Source: Nitrospira sp. (lineage in GTDB: Bacteria; Nitrospirota; Nitrospiria; Nitrospirales; Nitrospiraceae). From it: DNA of 64,000 nucleotides. The notes below the pieces were generated by a model. The model was not told the DNA's origin and did not search any database. It saw only the letters and a program-made list of their open reading frames with translations. Location: positions 62,001 to 126,000 of the forward strand of contig JACOEK010000003.1 in NCBI GenBank assembly GCA_024998595.1, given 5' to 3'. Of this stretch, positions 1 to 8,510 are shown one piece after another. The translations under genes and the position numbers were made by a program. How positions within the stretch are numbered: position 1 is the stretch's first letter; every line of letters begins with the position of its first letter.

Positions 1-85
1 CCGTCTTAATGCCGAGCTCTTTACAGGCCCGGATAACCCGCAGGGCGATCTCTCCGCGATTGGCAACCAATACTTTTTTAAACAC
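1..85 (-). CDS. accC: Biotin carboxylase subunit of acetyl-CoA carboxylase (5' end only)
   Basis: Only the first 28 codons are in the window. The reading from a GTG start gives [20 protein letters not shown], the hallmark N-terminus of the biotin carboxylase family (ANRGEIA.R..RA). A GGAG ribosome-binding site sits 6 nt upstream of the GTG. AccC carboxylates the biotin carried by AccB in the first step of fatty-acid synthesis, and it lies downstream of accB on the same strand after a gap of about 170 nt. The related pyruvate or propionyl-CoA carboxylase subunits share this N-terminus, but the accB neighbour favours acetyl-CoA carboxylase. Confidence 0.9.
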   Translation of the reverse strand, partial: MFKKVLVANRGEIALRVIRACKELGIKT

Positions 86-257
86 GAGATACTCCGATGC
101 GAGCCTTGCTGTGCGTCTGCATTAGTCTGCCGTTGTCCATAGCGCTCGTCCAGCCCCTACAATGATCATTGCCGGTCGGCGTCCGCCGGTGGAATAGGCG
201 TCATGAGGCTGGTGCGTCCAGGACGGGTCTCGTCACGAATCCCCATGACCTCTGCGG

Positions 258-836
258 CTAGGGCGTGGCGCTGGGGTCTATCAAGAAGAGCGGTTGTCCA
301 TATTCGACGGGCTTGGTGCTTTCCGCCAGAATTTTGGTGATGCGTCCGTCGGCTTCCGACTCAATTTCGTTCATGAGCTTCATCGCTTCGACGATGCACA
401 ACACCTGGCCCTTCTTCACGTAGTCCCCTTCCTCCACATACGGGTCTGCGTCAGGCGAGGGCGAGCGGTAGAAGGTGCCGACGATCGGTGACGTAATCGT
501 CACCTGGCCGTCCGTCTCTGCCGAGGGGCGGGTTTGTGCCGTTGGCGCCGCGCCGGGCGTCGATGATTGGGTGTGGACGGCTTCCACGGTGTGCGTCGTC
601 GTAGCGCGCACGGGCGGCTCATGCCGGATCCGGATCCGCATGCCGCTGCGCTCGATTTCCAATTCGGTCAGATGATTTCGCTTCAGAAGATCGGCCAGTT
701 GCTGAATCTGCGCGGCCTGGTCGGAATTCAAAATCATCTGGTCGGCCGCAGCCGTTCGAGGCGCATATGCGCTCGGTAACACAATGGGTTTCCCGGCAGC
801 CCGGCTTTTTCCGGTCTTTTTACGTGATGAGCTCAA
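258..836 (-). CDS. accB: Biotin carboxyl carrier protein of acetyl-CoA carboxylase
   Basis: 192 residues. An N-terminal helix region (about 35-70, with the LxxLLKxxxLTELEIE pattern) is followed by a Pro/Ala/Thr-rich linker and a C-terminal biotinyl domain (about 112-190). The biotin attachment motif EAMKLMNE puts the target lysine at residue 153. It carries CO2 between AccC and the carboxyltransferase in the cytoplasm. The start codon overlaps the efp stop (ATGA), which implies translational coupling and supports this start, although it leaves a basic N-terminal extension of about 33 residues before MILNSDQ. A shorter start at that internal Met cannot be excluded. efp-accB-accC is a common bacterial gene order. 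Confidence 0.95.
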   Translation of the reverse strand: MSSSRKKTGKSRAAGKPIVLPSAYAPRTAAADQMILNSDQAAQIQQLADLLKRNHLTELEIERSGMRIRIRHEPPVRATTTHTVEAVHTQSSTPGAAPTAQTRPSAETDGQVTITSPIVGTFYRSPSPDADPYVEEGDYVKKGQVLCIVEAMKLMNEIESEADGRITKILAESTKPVEYGQPLFLIDPSATP

Positions 837-1393
837 CGCACGCGCTCCACAAATTCACGGGTTCTGGTATCGATGCGAATGACTTCCCCGATTTCCAGAT
901 AGAGAGGCACCTTGATCGTGGCGCCGGTTTCCACAATGACCGGTTTACTGCCGCCGGAGGCCGTATCGCCGCGCACGCCCGGTTCGCCGTCGACGACCTT
1001 CAGTTCGATGAAGTTGGGCAGGAGGACGGTGATGGGGCGGTGCTCATAGATGAGAATCTTGGCGATCATGTTTTCTTTGAGCAGATCGGCATTGCTGCCC
1101 AGCTGACTCTTTTCGTACGTCGACTGCTCATACGTTTCCGTATCCATGAAGGTATAAGAGTCGTTCGTGGCATAGAGGAACTGCATGTCGCATTCTTCGA
1201 TCTGGGGTGTGTCGAATTTTTCCCCGGAGCGAAACGTCCGGTCGAGCACATTGCCGGAAAGATAGCTCTTCAGCTTCGTCCGCACGAATGCTCCGCCCTT
1301 GCCGGGTTTGACGTGTTGAAATTCCACGATATAAAAGGGTTGTCCCTCTACCATTAATGGGCTGCCGTTCCGGAACTCTGCGGTCGAAATCAC
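833..1393 (-). CDS. efp: Elongation factor P
   Basis: 186 residues, the usual length. The three EF-P domains are recognisable: a KOW-like N-terminal domain with [10 protein letters not shown], and two OB-type domains ending in [21 protein letters not shown] binds ribosomes stalled at polyproline and helps peptide-bond formation. The loop-tip residue that many bacteria modify is a lysine here (K32 in PGKGG), as in the lysylated type rather than the arginine/rhamnose type; no modification enzyme is visible in the window. The start is GTG with AAGGAGAG 5 nt upstream. The 3' end overlaps accB by 4 nt. Confidence 0.96.
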   Translation of the reverse strand: MISTAEFRNGSPLMVEGQPFYIVEFQHVKPGKGGAFVRTKLKSYLSGNVLDRTFRSGEKFDTPQIEECDMQFLYATNDSYTFMDTETYEQSTYEKSQLGSNADLLKENMIAKILIYEHRPITVLLPNFIELKVVDGEPGVRGDTASGGSKPVIVETGATIKVPLYLEIGEVIRIDTRTREFVERVR

Positions 1394-1418
1394 AACAACT
1401 CTCCTTGGTGCAACAAGT

Positions 1419-1913
1419 TCAGCGGCGCAAGGCCGCGGGTTTTCTTCTGACGTTTCGCGGACGCGAGGGTGTGGTCTTGGACGCCAGATGCGTGGTCAAG
1501 GCCTCCAACGCCAGCAAGTATCCGGTCGGGCCGAAACCGGCAATCTGGCCCAATGCGACTCCCGCGATGAAGGAGTGATGGCGAAACTCCTCCCGCTGAT
1601 GGATGTTCGACAGGTGGACTTCGACCGTCGGCAGGGCCACGGCGGCAATCGCATCACGTATTGCAATGCTCGTATGCGTGTATGCGGCCGGATTGATGAT
1701 GATCCCGTCGAAATGTCCCCTGGCGTTTTGAATCCAGGTGACCAACTCCCCTTCTATATTGGACTGCTTGGTTTGTACCGCAATCCCCAGGTCGGCGCTC
1801 CGGCGGGTAATGGACTTGTCGATGTCGGGTAAGGACACCTGCCCATAGACGGAGGGTTCCCTCGTCCCCAGGAGATTGAGATTGGGACCATGAAGCACAA
1901 GTAGCCGCAGCAT
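1419..1913 (-). CDS. aroQ: 3-dehydroquinate dehydratase, type II
   Basis: Catalyses dehydration of 3-dehydroquinate to 3-dehydroshikimate in the shikimate pathway. The N-terminus [19 protein letters not shown] and the downstream [17 protein letters not shown] block are family signatures. The catalytic tyrosine lies in REPSVYG and the catalytic histidine in the FRHHS block. The chosen ATG gives 164 residues and starts directly at the first strand; a GTG nine codons upstream (1940) is in frame but has no ribosome-binding site. The basic C-terminal tail of about 20 residues is longer than usual. It lies 25 nt upstream of efp on the same strand and is probably co-transcribed with it. Confidence 0.94.
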   Translation of the reverse strand: MLRLLVLHGPNLNLLGTREPSVYGQVSLPDIDKSITRRSADLGIAVQTKQSNIEGELVTWIQNARGHFDGIIINPAAYTHTSIAIRDAIAAVALPTVEVHLSNIHQREEFRHHSFIAGVALGQIAGFGPTGYLLALEALTTHLASKTTPSRPRNVRRKPAALRR

Positions 1914-2030
1914 GTGTCTGTCGCGCGCCTCGGTTAGCACTAGGCTGCAATGGATAGGGATGCCAGCAGCGGCGGCATTCTAACAGGCTGTCAGGGGTGG
2001 GTCAAACGCTGAAACAGGTCAGCGGGAACA

Positions 2031-2723
2031 CTAGACTCGATGGGAATCCACGTGGCGTTTTGCCTGAATGATACCGAGCCAGGTTTCAAGACGCGCAATC
2101 GTGGCGGCATGTTGAACGACGGGACGTGCAGGGACTTGGTCAGGTGTGGGATCAACTTTCGACACGGCGGGTAACGCGGCCTCGGAGAGAGCAGGCTCCG
2201 CAGCTGACCGTGTGGGAGGAACTGGTGGAACCTTGCCAGGGATTGCTTCCGTGTTGAGGCGTTTCTTGTCACGTTTCGAGGGCGGCGGGTCATCCGGCGC
2301 GCCGGTCACGCTCCGCTTGAGGGCCAACGCTTCTTCGTCGAAGGGATTTGCGTTGAGGATGGCCGTGCAGGATCGCAGCGCCAACTCAGCCTGGCCTTCG
2401 CCCTGGTAGAGCTTAGCGAGAATGCGGTGCGCGCGAAGATTGTCGGGGCGTTGTGTGACGACTTCTTCGAGAATGGTCTTGGCTTTTGCCGATTGGCCCA
2501 GTTGCTCGTACACCCTGCCCAGTGCAGCCATGGCCGTCACGAATCCCGGATAGACCTTGAGGCCATCCTCGAGGACGCCCGCAGCTTCCTGCCACATGCC
2601 GGCCTTGATATATTCTTCTGCCAGGGGAAGAAAGTCTTTCGATCGAGGATCCTTGGCGACGGCCGTTGCCAGACGATCGATTTCTGCGGCAATGGCGGGG
2701 GCGATACGCGGTGGTGACGACAC
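2031..2723 (-). CDS. TPR-repeat protein of unknown function
   Basis: 230 residues without a signal peptide, so probably cytoplasmic. Residues about 30-140 contain three to four tetratricopeptide repeats (for example A.LAE.Y...G...EA...L..GL..YP and L..VYEQLGQ..KA...LE). They are followed by a Pro/Ala-rich linker and a short C-terminal amphipathic segment (TIARLETWLGIIQAKR). TPRs mediate protein-protein contacts, but the partner cannot be read from the sequence. It lies between coaBC and aroQ on the same strand with short gaps, so it may be in the same transcript. Confidence 0.75.
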   Translation of the reverse strand: MSSPPRIAPAIAAEIDRLATAVAKDPRSKDFLPLAEEYIKAGMWQEAAGVLEDGLKVYPGFVTAMAALGRVYEQLGQSAKAKTILEEVVTQRPDNLRAHRILAKLYQGEGQAELALRSCTAILNANPFDEEALALKRSVTGAPDDPPPSKRDKKRLNTEAIPGKVPPVPPTRSAAEPALSEAALPAVSKVDPTPDQVPARPVVQHAATIARLETWLGIIQAKRHVDSHRV

Positions 2724-2761
2724 CTTCTACTCCTAGCGACGTGGGCGAAGCTTTTTGACGG

Positions 2762-3976
2762 TTACCGGCCGGTCCGTACTGTCAGTATCCGGTCGAGTAT
2801 GCGGTCCGCAACTTCGCGCTTGGGCAAGAGAGGGAGTTCCTCGGGAGCACCCTCGCGGGTGAGTAAGAAGACCCGGTTGGTATCCGATCCGAACCCCGAC
2901 CCCGCCGCTGTCACATCGTTGGCGACCAGCAGGTCAACGCCCTTAGCATGCAGCTTTTCCCTGGCGTGGGCAAGGAGATCCTCAGTTTCCGCGGCGAATC
3001 CGACGAGCACCTGATTCGTCCGGCGTTCGCCCAATTCGCGGAGAATATCGTCGGTCGCTTCGAGTTCGAGCTGAGTGAGCGGGCCGCGCCGCTTCTTGAT
3101 TTTGTGCGCGGAGGGCTTTGCGGGACGAAAGTCCGCGACAGCGGCGGCCATGATGACAGTATCGCTCCAGGCAAACCGCTGCGTGATTGCCTTCTGCATC
3201 TCTTCGGCTGTGGTCACCGGGCAGTATTCAATTCCAGCGGGTGATGGCAGCGATGTCGGGCCTGAGACCAGCACGACTTCAGCCCCGCGGGCCCGAGCGG
3301 CTTCGGCCAGAGCGTAGCCCATTTTCCCCGACGACCGGTTGGAAATGAACCGTACGGGGTCGATGGCTTCCTGGGTCGGGCCGGCTGAAATGAGCACTTT
3401 ACGGCCGGACCAATCCCGGCGGGGATGAACGGCAGTGTGAACCGCTGCCAGGATCCGTTGCTCGTCGGCCAACCGCCCCTGCCCCAGGCGGCCTGACGCC
3501 AGAGGACCATCCTCCGGTTCCACGATGATCGCACCGCGTGCTCGCAAGGCGGCGACATGTTCCACGACGGTGGGATGCTGCCACATATCCCCGTCCATGG
3601 CGGGCGCGAAAATCACCGGACACTCGGTGGTGAGAAGCATGGTGGAAAGGAGATCGTCGGCGAGTCCGAGGGCAGCCTTGGCGAGGCAATTGGCCGTGGC
3701 CGGTGCAATGACGATTGCATCCGCCTGCTCCGGCAGAGACAGGTGAAGCATCTCCTGGTGGGCTTCGAAGAGGTCCGTCGCCACATGGGCGCCGGATAAC
3801 ACCTCAAATGTCAGCGGGGTGACGAAGCGACAGGCTCCGGCCGTCATCACGACGTTGACCGTCGCGGCTTCGCGCCGGAGCAGCCGCAAGAGACTCACCG
3901 CTTTATAGGCGGCAATACTCCCCGTGACGGCGAGCACGAGACGGACACCGGGAAGTGAGGGGCCGGTGGTCTGCAC
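2762..3976 (-). CDS. coaBC: Bifunctional phosphopantothenoylcysteine decarboxylase / phosphopantothenate-cysteine ligase
   Basis: 404 residues, the normal fused length. The N-terminal flavoprotein CoaC domain (about 10-185; VTGSIAAYKA, PATANCLAKAALGLADDLL, APAMDGDMW) decarboxylates 4'-phosphopantothenoylcysteine. The C-terminal CoaB domain (about 190-400; ISAGPTQEAIDPVRFISNRSSGKMGYALA, AAAVADFRP) makes it from phosphopantothenate and cysteine. This is coenzyme A synthesis in the cytoplasm. The start is GTG. Where E. coli Dfp has catalytic Cys158 in an ACG..G.GR motif, this protein reads LASGRLGQGR, with serine instead. It lies 9 nt downstream of rpoZ. Confidence 0.94.
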   Translation of the reverse strand: MQTTGPSLPGVRLVLAVTGSIAAYKAVSLLRLLRREAATVNVVMTAGACRFVTPLTFEVLSGAHVATDLFEAHQEMLHLSLPEQADAIVIAPATANCLAKAALGLADDLLSTMLLTTECPVIFAPAMDGDMWQHPTVVEHVAALRARGAIIVEPEDGPLASGRLGQGRLADEQRILAAVHTAVHPRRDWSGRKVLISAGPTQEAIDPVRFISNRSSGKMGYALAEAARARGAEVVLVSGPTSLPSPAGIEYCPVTTAEEMQKAITQRFAWSDTVIMAAAVADFRPAKPSAHKIKKRRGPLTQLELEATDDILRELGERRTNQVLVGFAAETEDLLAHAREKLHAKGVDLLVANDVTAAGSGFGSDTNRVFLLTREGAPEELPLLPKREVADRILDRILTVRTGR

Positions 3977-3985
3977 GGAGTGGAA

Positions 3986-4348
3986 CTACTCCTCGGCCTC
4001 CGGGGCGGCGACGGGCTTGGTGGTATCGTCGACGTAGACGCTCAGTTCCTTCTTGATCTCCTTGGCGTCTTCTCCGGTCATCATGGCCAGGCGTTCGGTC
4101 TCGCCTTCCTTCACGCGCTTCGATTCCTTGATCGCATCGCGGGCTTCCTTGCCGACCAGAAACTTCACCTTGTGTCGCAACACTTCATCGAGCGCGATGC
4201 TCGTTTCTTTCGTGAATTTTGACGGACCGGTCATGCGCGCACCCTGAACCAATTGCTTGGCGCGCTGCGCCGCGACGATCACCAGCCGGTGGCGCGAATC
4301 GAATTCGCCGGTGGCGTATTCCGGTAACAACGACAACATTTCACCCAT
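3986..4348 (-). CDS. rpoZ: RNA polymerase omega subunit
   Basis: 120 residues from the chosen ATG. The segment YATGEFDSRHRLVIVAAQRAKQL is the typical omega core (in E. coli ...NRFDLVLVAARRARQ), followed by SIALDEVL and an acidic C-terminal tail. Omega helps assemble and stabilise RNA polymerase and takes part in ppGpp response in some bacteria. The chosen ATG overlaps the end of gmk by 8 nt and has AAAGGAG about 10 nt upstream. A longer in-frame reading to 4387 would overlap gmk more and adds non-homologous residues. gmk-rpoZ-coaBC is a classic conserved order. Confidence 0.92.
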   Translation of the reverse strand: MGEMLSLLPEYATGEFDSRHRLVIVAAQRAKQLVQGARMTGPSKFTKETSIALDEVLRHKVKFLVGKEARDAIKESKRVKEGETERLAMMTGEDAKEIKKELSVYVDDTTKPVAAPEAEE

Positions 4349-5057
4349 GATGCATGTGCTCCTTTGATGCGGGGGCGGAGGAGGCATTCCCCTGCCTGCC
4401 CTCTTTGTCGAGAATAAACTTTTCTTCCAACCAGGTCATGTTCAGGCGTTTGGTCTTGATGCGTTCCGCCAGAAAAATGCTTTCGAGTTCTTTCAGCGAT
4501 TGTTTCAAATCATCATTGCGGACGATGTAGTAATACTCGCGATAACTCCACACCTCTTCCTTGGCCTTTTGCAGGCGCCGTTGAATTTCTTCCGGCGAGT
4601 CCCCGGCCCTGTTCTGAAGCCTTGTTCGCAAGGTGTCGAATGAGGGCGGAAGAATGAAAATATAGACGCCGTCCTCGAATTTCTTTTTTACCGACCGGGC
4701 ACCCTGCACGTCGATTTCGAGCAGCACATCGATGCCCTGCTCCATTTTCTCCGTCAATTCCTTGCGGGGCGTTCCGTACAAGTTGCCGTAGACGTGAGCC
4801 CACTCCACGAACTCGTTCCGATCGATCATCTTCCGAAAAGAGGATTCATCCAGGAAATGGTAATCCTGTCCATCCACCTCCCCGGGCCGCGGCTTGCGGG
4901 TCGTATAGGAGATTGAATGCCACAATCCCGGCACATTGGCCGTGATCTGTTTGCACAGCGTCGTTTTTCCGCTCCCTGATGGGGCGGAAATGATGAACAG
5001 GATGCCCCGCCGTACTTGAGCCGGTTTCTCGTGAGATGGAACGGGCGCAGTGCTCAT
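4341..5057 (-). CDS. gmk: Guanylate kinase
   Basis: Phosphorylates GMP to GDP with ATP. The P-loop APSGSGKTTL lies at residues 25-34, followed by the GMP-binding SYTTRKPRPGE..GQDYHFL block and EWAHVYGNLYGTP, then IDVQGA and the lid region. At 238 residues it is about 30 longer than most guanylate kinases, because of a 16-residue N-terminal extension and a charged C-terminal tail. Start ATG. It lies 30 nt downstream of yicC and its last codons overlap rpoZ, so the genes are probably one operon. Confidence 0.95.
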   Translation of the reverse strand: MSTAPVPSHEKPAQVRRGILFIISAPSGSGKTTLCKQITANVPGLWHSISYTTRKPRPGEVDGQDYHFLDESSFRKMIDRNEFVEWAHVYGNLYGTPRKELTEKMEQGIDVLLEIDVQGARSVKKKFEDGVYIFILPPSFDTLRTRLQNRAGDSPEEIQRRLQKAKEEVWSYREYYYIVRNDDLKQSLKELESIFLAERIKTKRLNMTWLEEKFILDKEGRQGNASSAPASKEHMHHG

Positions 5058-5087
5058 AGATGATTCAGTGCCGGCCCGGCGCCGACA

Positions 5088-5966
5088 TTACTCCACATTC
5101 TGAACTTGTTCGCGCAATTTTTCCAGCTCGGCTTTCATGCGGACGACCAGCGCGGCAATCTCCGCATCATTAGCTTTCGAGCCGATGGTGTTTACTTCCC
5201 GCCCCATTTCCTGAAGCAGAAACTCCAGCGTCTTGCCCACAGACTCCTGACTCTGAAGCGTGTGGTCGAACTGTACCATATGTGACTCAAGTCTGACCAA
5301 TTCTTCCGAGATGTCGGACCGATCGGCATACACAGCCAATTCCTGCTGGAGACGGGCCGGATCCGGCAGCTCGCCCTGTAGGAGGGCCTCGATCCGTGCT
5401 TTCATACGATCAAAGGAGATTTTTGCGAGTTCCGGAGCCTTCTTCGCTACGACTGATTTGGCCGACCGGATCGCCTCCAGATGAGCGGCCAAGTCTTTGG
5501 CCAGGGCGTCCCCTTCCCGTTTGCGCATCTTCTCCAGGTCGGTCAGGGCTCCGCCCAGGACTCGCAACACAGTCTTGCCCGCATGATCCGCATCGAGCGG
5601 TTCATCCGTAATGGAGATGATGTCGCGAAATCCGGTGAGCACCGACATATCCACTGCGCCACGCAATCCGAGTGTCTTCTGCAGCTTTTTGAGAGCGGTA
5701 TGATATTGTTTGGCGAGCGCCTGATCGATCTGGACGGTTTTCAGGCTGCCGCCGGCGGCCTGGACCGACACCGACACATCGACTCTCCCCCGGAGGCAGC
5801 GTTGTTGGACGGCCTTGCGAATCTGGTCTTCCAATTGCGTCAAGGATCGAGGCACCCTGACCGCGACCTCCAGAAACCGGTGGTTGACCGAACGAATCTC
5901 TACGGTGACACCAGTCTGTTGCGAGGTGCCGTCCTTTTTTCCATATCCCGTCATACTTCGGATCAT
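5088..5966 (-). CDS. yicC: YicC/YloC-family endoribonuclease
   Basis: 292 residues from the ATG that reads MIRSMTGYGK, the family-defining N-terminus. The C-terminal DUF1732 half (SDISEELVRLESHM..F......VGK.LEFLLQEMGREVNTIGSKANDAEI) is equally clear. E. coli YicC is reported to be an endoribonuclease involved in small-RNA turnover, so a cytoplasmic RNase role is likely. The start codon overlaps the nth stop by 4 nt (ATGA). An upstream in-frame extension to 6086 lies inside nth and is not homologous to the family. The order yicC-gmk-rpoZ is widely conserved. Confidence 0.92.
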   Translation of the reverse strand: MIRSMTGYGKKDGTSQQTGVTVEIRSVNHRFLEVAVRVPRSLTQLEDQIRKAVQQRCLRGRVDVSVSVQAAGGSLKTVQIDQALAKQYHTALKKLQKTLGLRGAVDMSVLTGFRDIISITDEPLDADHAGKTVLRVLGGALTDLEKMRKREGDALAKDLAAHLEAIRSAKSVVAKKAPELAKISFDRMKARIEALLQGELPDPARLQQELAVYADRSDISEELVRLESHMVQFDHTLQSQESVGKTLEFLLQEMGREVNTIGSKANDAEIAALVVRMKAELEKLREQVQNVE

Positions 5967-6634
5967 CGTGCGATTTTCCCTTCCCAATGGCAATCGGTGT
6001 ACAGCGCGCAGAGGCCGCATTTCGGGGCGCGCGCAAGGCAGACATACCGCCCGTGCAGGAGGAGTCGCTGCGACCCTTCGGTCCATTCCTCGGCGGGCAG
6101 CAACTGCTGCAGGTCCATTTCGACTTTCTCCGGATCCGTATGGCGCGTGAGGTGTAGTCGCCCCGCTACTCGTTTCACATGGGTGTCGACCACCACAGCG
6201 GGTTTCTCGAACGCATTGCCGAGCAAGACGTTGGCGGTCTTACGCCCGACTCCGGGCAGCCCGGTGAGCGCCTCCATCGTATCCGGCACCTTGCCCTGAA
6301 ATGTGTCGACCACGGCCTTCGCACAGTGAATGAGATTCTTGGCTTTGGTTTTAAAAAAACCAGTCGGACGAATCAACGCCTCCAACTCCACCGGGTCAGC
6401 CGCCGCATAGTCGTGCGGCCGCCGATATCGACGAAAGAGAGCCGGGGTGACCTGGTTCACGCGCTGATCGGTACATTGCGCCGACAGAATCGTGGCGACC
6501 AGCAGTTCCCATGGTGTGTGGTGGTCCAACTCGACTTTCATGGCCGGTGCGGTTGCCCGCAACGTCTGCAGCATTCGCGCGAGGCGGCGCTTGTTGGTCT
6601 GAGCGGACCCGTGATGTGTGGCGGCGGATTTCAT
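5963..6634 (-). CDS. nth: Endonuclease III (DNA glycosylase/AP lyase)
   Basis: Base-excision-repair enzyme that removes oxidised pyrimidines and cleaves at abasic sites. The helix-hairpin-helix LTGLPGVGRKTANVLL supplies the catalytic lysine, and VDTHVKRVAGRL the catalytic aspartate. The C-terminus has the [4Fe-4S] motif C-x6-C-x2-C-x5-C (CLARAPKCGLCALYTDC). The start is uncertain: the ATG used here gives 224 residues, near the family length, but has no clear ribosome-binding site. The open frame continues upstream into hflX, so a start inside the hflX end is possible. The 3' end overlaps yicC by 4 nt. Confidence 0.93.
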   Translation of the reverse strand: MKSAATHHGSAQTNKRRLARMLQTLRATAPAMKVELDHHTPWELLVATILSAQCTDQRVNQVTPALFRRYRRPHDYAAADPVELEALIRPTGFFKTKAKNLIHCAKAVVDTFQGKVPDTMEALTGLPGVGRKTANVLLGNAFEKPAVVVDTHVKRVAGRLHLTRHTDPEKVEMDLQQLLPAEEWTEGSQRLLLHGRYVCLARAPKCGLCALYTDCHWEGKIAR

Positions 6635-6668
6635 GATGCGCTGCTGGTGGCGGCCAATTGTGCAGTGG

Positions 6669-8510
6669 TCAGGGGTGAGATGCAAGTGCCAGATCCGTGG
6701 GCGGCTGGTCGGCATCTGCTTCATGCGAAGGAGAACCTGGAACAACCGGCAACAGTGTTTCCAGGTGTGCGATCAAGGGCCGCAGAGTCTCCCGGTCCAA
6801 GGCGGAGACGGCAATGCCATGATACCGTGTGCAGAGCACTTCTGTCTGGTGCGCTGAGAGTCGATCGCATTTGTTCAGCACCATGATGCGGGGAATCGTG
6901 TCCATCTGAAGCGATTGCAGGACGGTGTCCACCGCCGCAATTTGCTGATCGATGTTCAGTGCGGAGGCATCGACGACGTGCAGCAGCATGTCGGCATCGC
7001 GCAATTCATCCAACGTGGTGCGGAAGGCGCCGACCAGATCCTGGGGAAGGTCCCGGATAAATCCCACCGTATCGGTCACAATGACTTCCCGATCATGCGG
7101 AAAGCGCAGGCGTCGGCTCGTGGTGTCCAGCGTTTCAAACAGGCGGTCCTGCGCAGAGATCTGGCTCTGGGTCAATGTGTTGAGCAGCGTCGATTTGCCC
7201 GCATTCGTGTAGCCCACGATGGAGAGAATGGGGAGCGCCTGGCGGAGGCGTCTGGCCCGACGCTGATCTTGATGGCGCGCGACGTCATCGATCTCGCGTT
7301 CCAGATGGGCGATACGGTCGCGGATACGGCGGCGATCGGTTTCCAATTTGGTTTCGCCCGGTCCGCGTGTGCCGATGCCTCCGCCGAGCCGTGACAACGA
7401 GGTGCCATGCCCGGAGAGCCGTGGCAAGAGATACCGAAGCTGAGCCAACTCGACTTGGACCTTGCCTTCCCGCGTGTGCGCGCGCCGGGCAAAAATATCG
7501 AGAATGAGCTGAGTGCGATCGATGACCTTCAGGTCGGTCACTTCGGAAATCGCCCGTGCCTGTGCCGGTGCCAGGTCCTGGTCGAAGATGATGAGGTCGG
7601 CACCTTTTTGCAGCGCGCGCATGACGACTTCTTTCAATTTGCCCTTGCCGATCAGATATCGCTCGTAGCCTTCATGGGTACGCTGCGCAATACGATCCAA
7701 TACGCGCACGCCCGCTGATTCAGCGAGTTCGTTCAATTCCTCCAAGTGCTCATCCTGTTCGGCGTGGCTCTTAGGTGCCGCGCTGACAAGAATGGCCGAT
7801 TCGATGCCGCCTGCGACGTCGTGCTGAGTATCCGATCGCTGCATGTCGCTTTCGAGCGCATGGAGAAACGTGTCCAGTTGCAGATCCAGATCATGGAACG
7901 GGACCGGTTTCAGGATGCGGCAGATCTCGCCCTGTTGATTGGGTGGAAGCAGGTGCGCAAGATGCAGGAGGCTGGGTTCCCCCGACTCAGTCACACCCAG
8001 GACTCCGATCATGTCCAATCGCAGCAGCCCTAAGTGAGTGAGGTCTTCCTGACTGAACGGCTCGTCATGGAGATGCGTTCGAATGAGCCGGAGGCCGCGC
8101 AATGAATGGGATCCGACTCTGAATTTGGCGAGTGATTCGAACGTGGGCGCGCACCCTGCCCCCACCAAGACTTGCTCAATGACTCCGCGGCGCGTGATCA
8201 GGAGTCCGATGGGACGGCGAATGTCACGTGAGAGCTGGGTGGTCGTTCGGGCCAACTCGGCAGTGAGTACGACCGAGGCAGGGATACGACGGCGATACAG
8301 TCGTTCCAGGGCCGCGAGATGGCTGGCTTTCAGGCCGCTGACATGTCCGTGAATAGTGGCGATGACTGTGCTCCTTGCGACGCGAACATTAGGATTTTCG
8401 ACGGACGGCTCCGCTCCCTGACCAGGCCGGCAAGGCGCAATCCGGCATGGCTTCGCAGTCGAAGGACGCGACATTGCCCTGGGAAAGCGCCCGCTGCCCG
8501 GCCGCTGCAA
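6669..8510 (-). CDS. hflX: Ribosome-associated GTPase HflX with long N-terminal extension
   Basis: 613 residues. The canonical HflX part begins near residue 240 (ILVSAAPK...EHLEELNELAESAG) and includes the GGGIGTRGPGETKLETDRR linker. The G domain has G1 GYTNAGKS, G3 DTVGF, G4 NKCD and G5 VSAL. HflX splits stalled ribosomes, especially in stress. About 230 extra residues precede the usual HflX domain; they contain regular alpha/beta-looking sequence (LLITRRGVIEQVLVGAG), seen in some other HflX proteins. The start is uncertain: the ATG used overlaps tsaD by 122 nt. Homology-like sequence seems to start near TVIATIHGHV, but no ATG/GTG exists there, so a start at Met13 (8474) or a rarer codon is possible. 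Confidence 0.9.
   Translation of the reverse strand: MQRPGSGRFPRAMSRPSTAKPCRIAPCRPGQGAEPSVENPNVRVARSTVIATIHGHVSGLKASHLAALERLYRRRIPASVVLTAELARTTTQLSRDIRRPIGLLITRRGVIEQVLVGAGCAPTFESLAKFRVGSHSLRGLRLIRTHLHDEPFSQEDLTHLGLLRLDMIGVLGVTESGEPSLLHLAHLLPPNQQGEICRILKPVPFHDLDLQLDTFLHALESDMQRSDTQHDVAGGIESAILVSAAPKSHAEQDEHLEELNELAESAGVRVLDRIAQRTHEGYERYLIGKGKLKEVVMRALQKGADLIIFDQDLAPAQARAISEVTDLKVIDRTQLILDIFARRAHTREGKVQVELAQLRYLLPRLSGHGTSLSRLGGGIGTRGPGETKLETDRRRIRDRIAHLEREIDDVARHQDQRRARRLRQALPILSIVGYTNAGKSTLLNTLTQSQISAQDRLFETLDTTSRRLRFPHDREVIVTDTVGFIRDLPQDLVGAFRTTLDELRDADMLLHVVDASALNIDQQIAAVDTVLQSLQMDTIPRIMVLNKCDRLSAHQTEVLCTRYHGIAVSALDRETLRPLIAHLETLLPVVPGSPSHEADADQPPTDLALASHP

Noticed and set aside
5481-6299. 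272-codon open frame on the plus strand
   Set aside because: Spans yicC and nth in antisense; both real genes have strong family motifs and overlapping starts.
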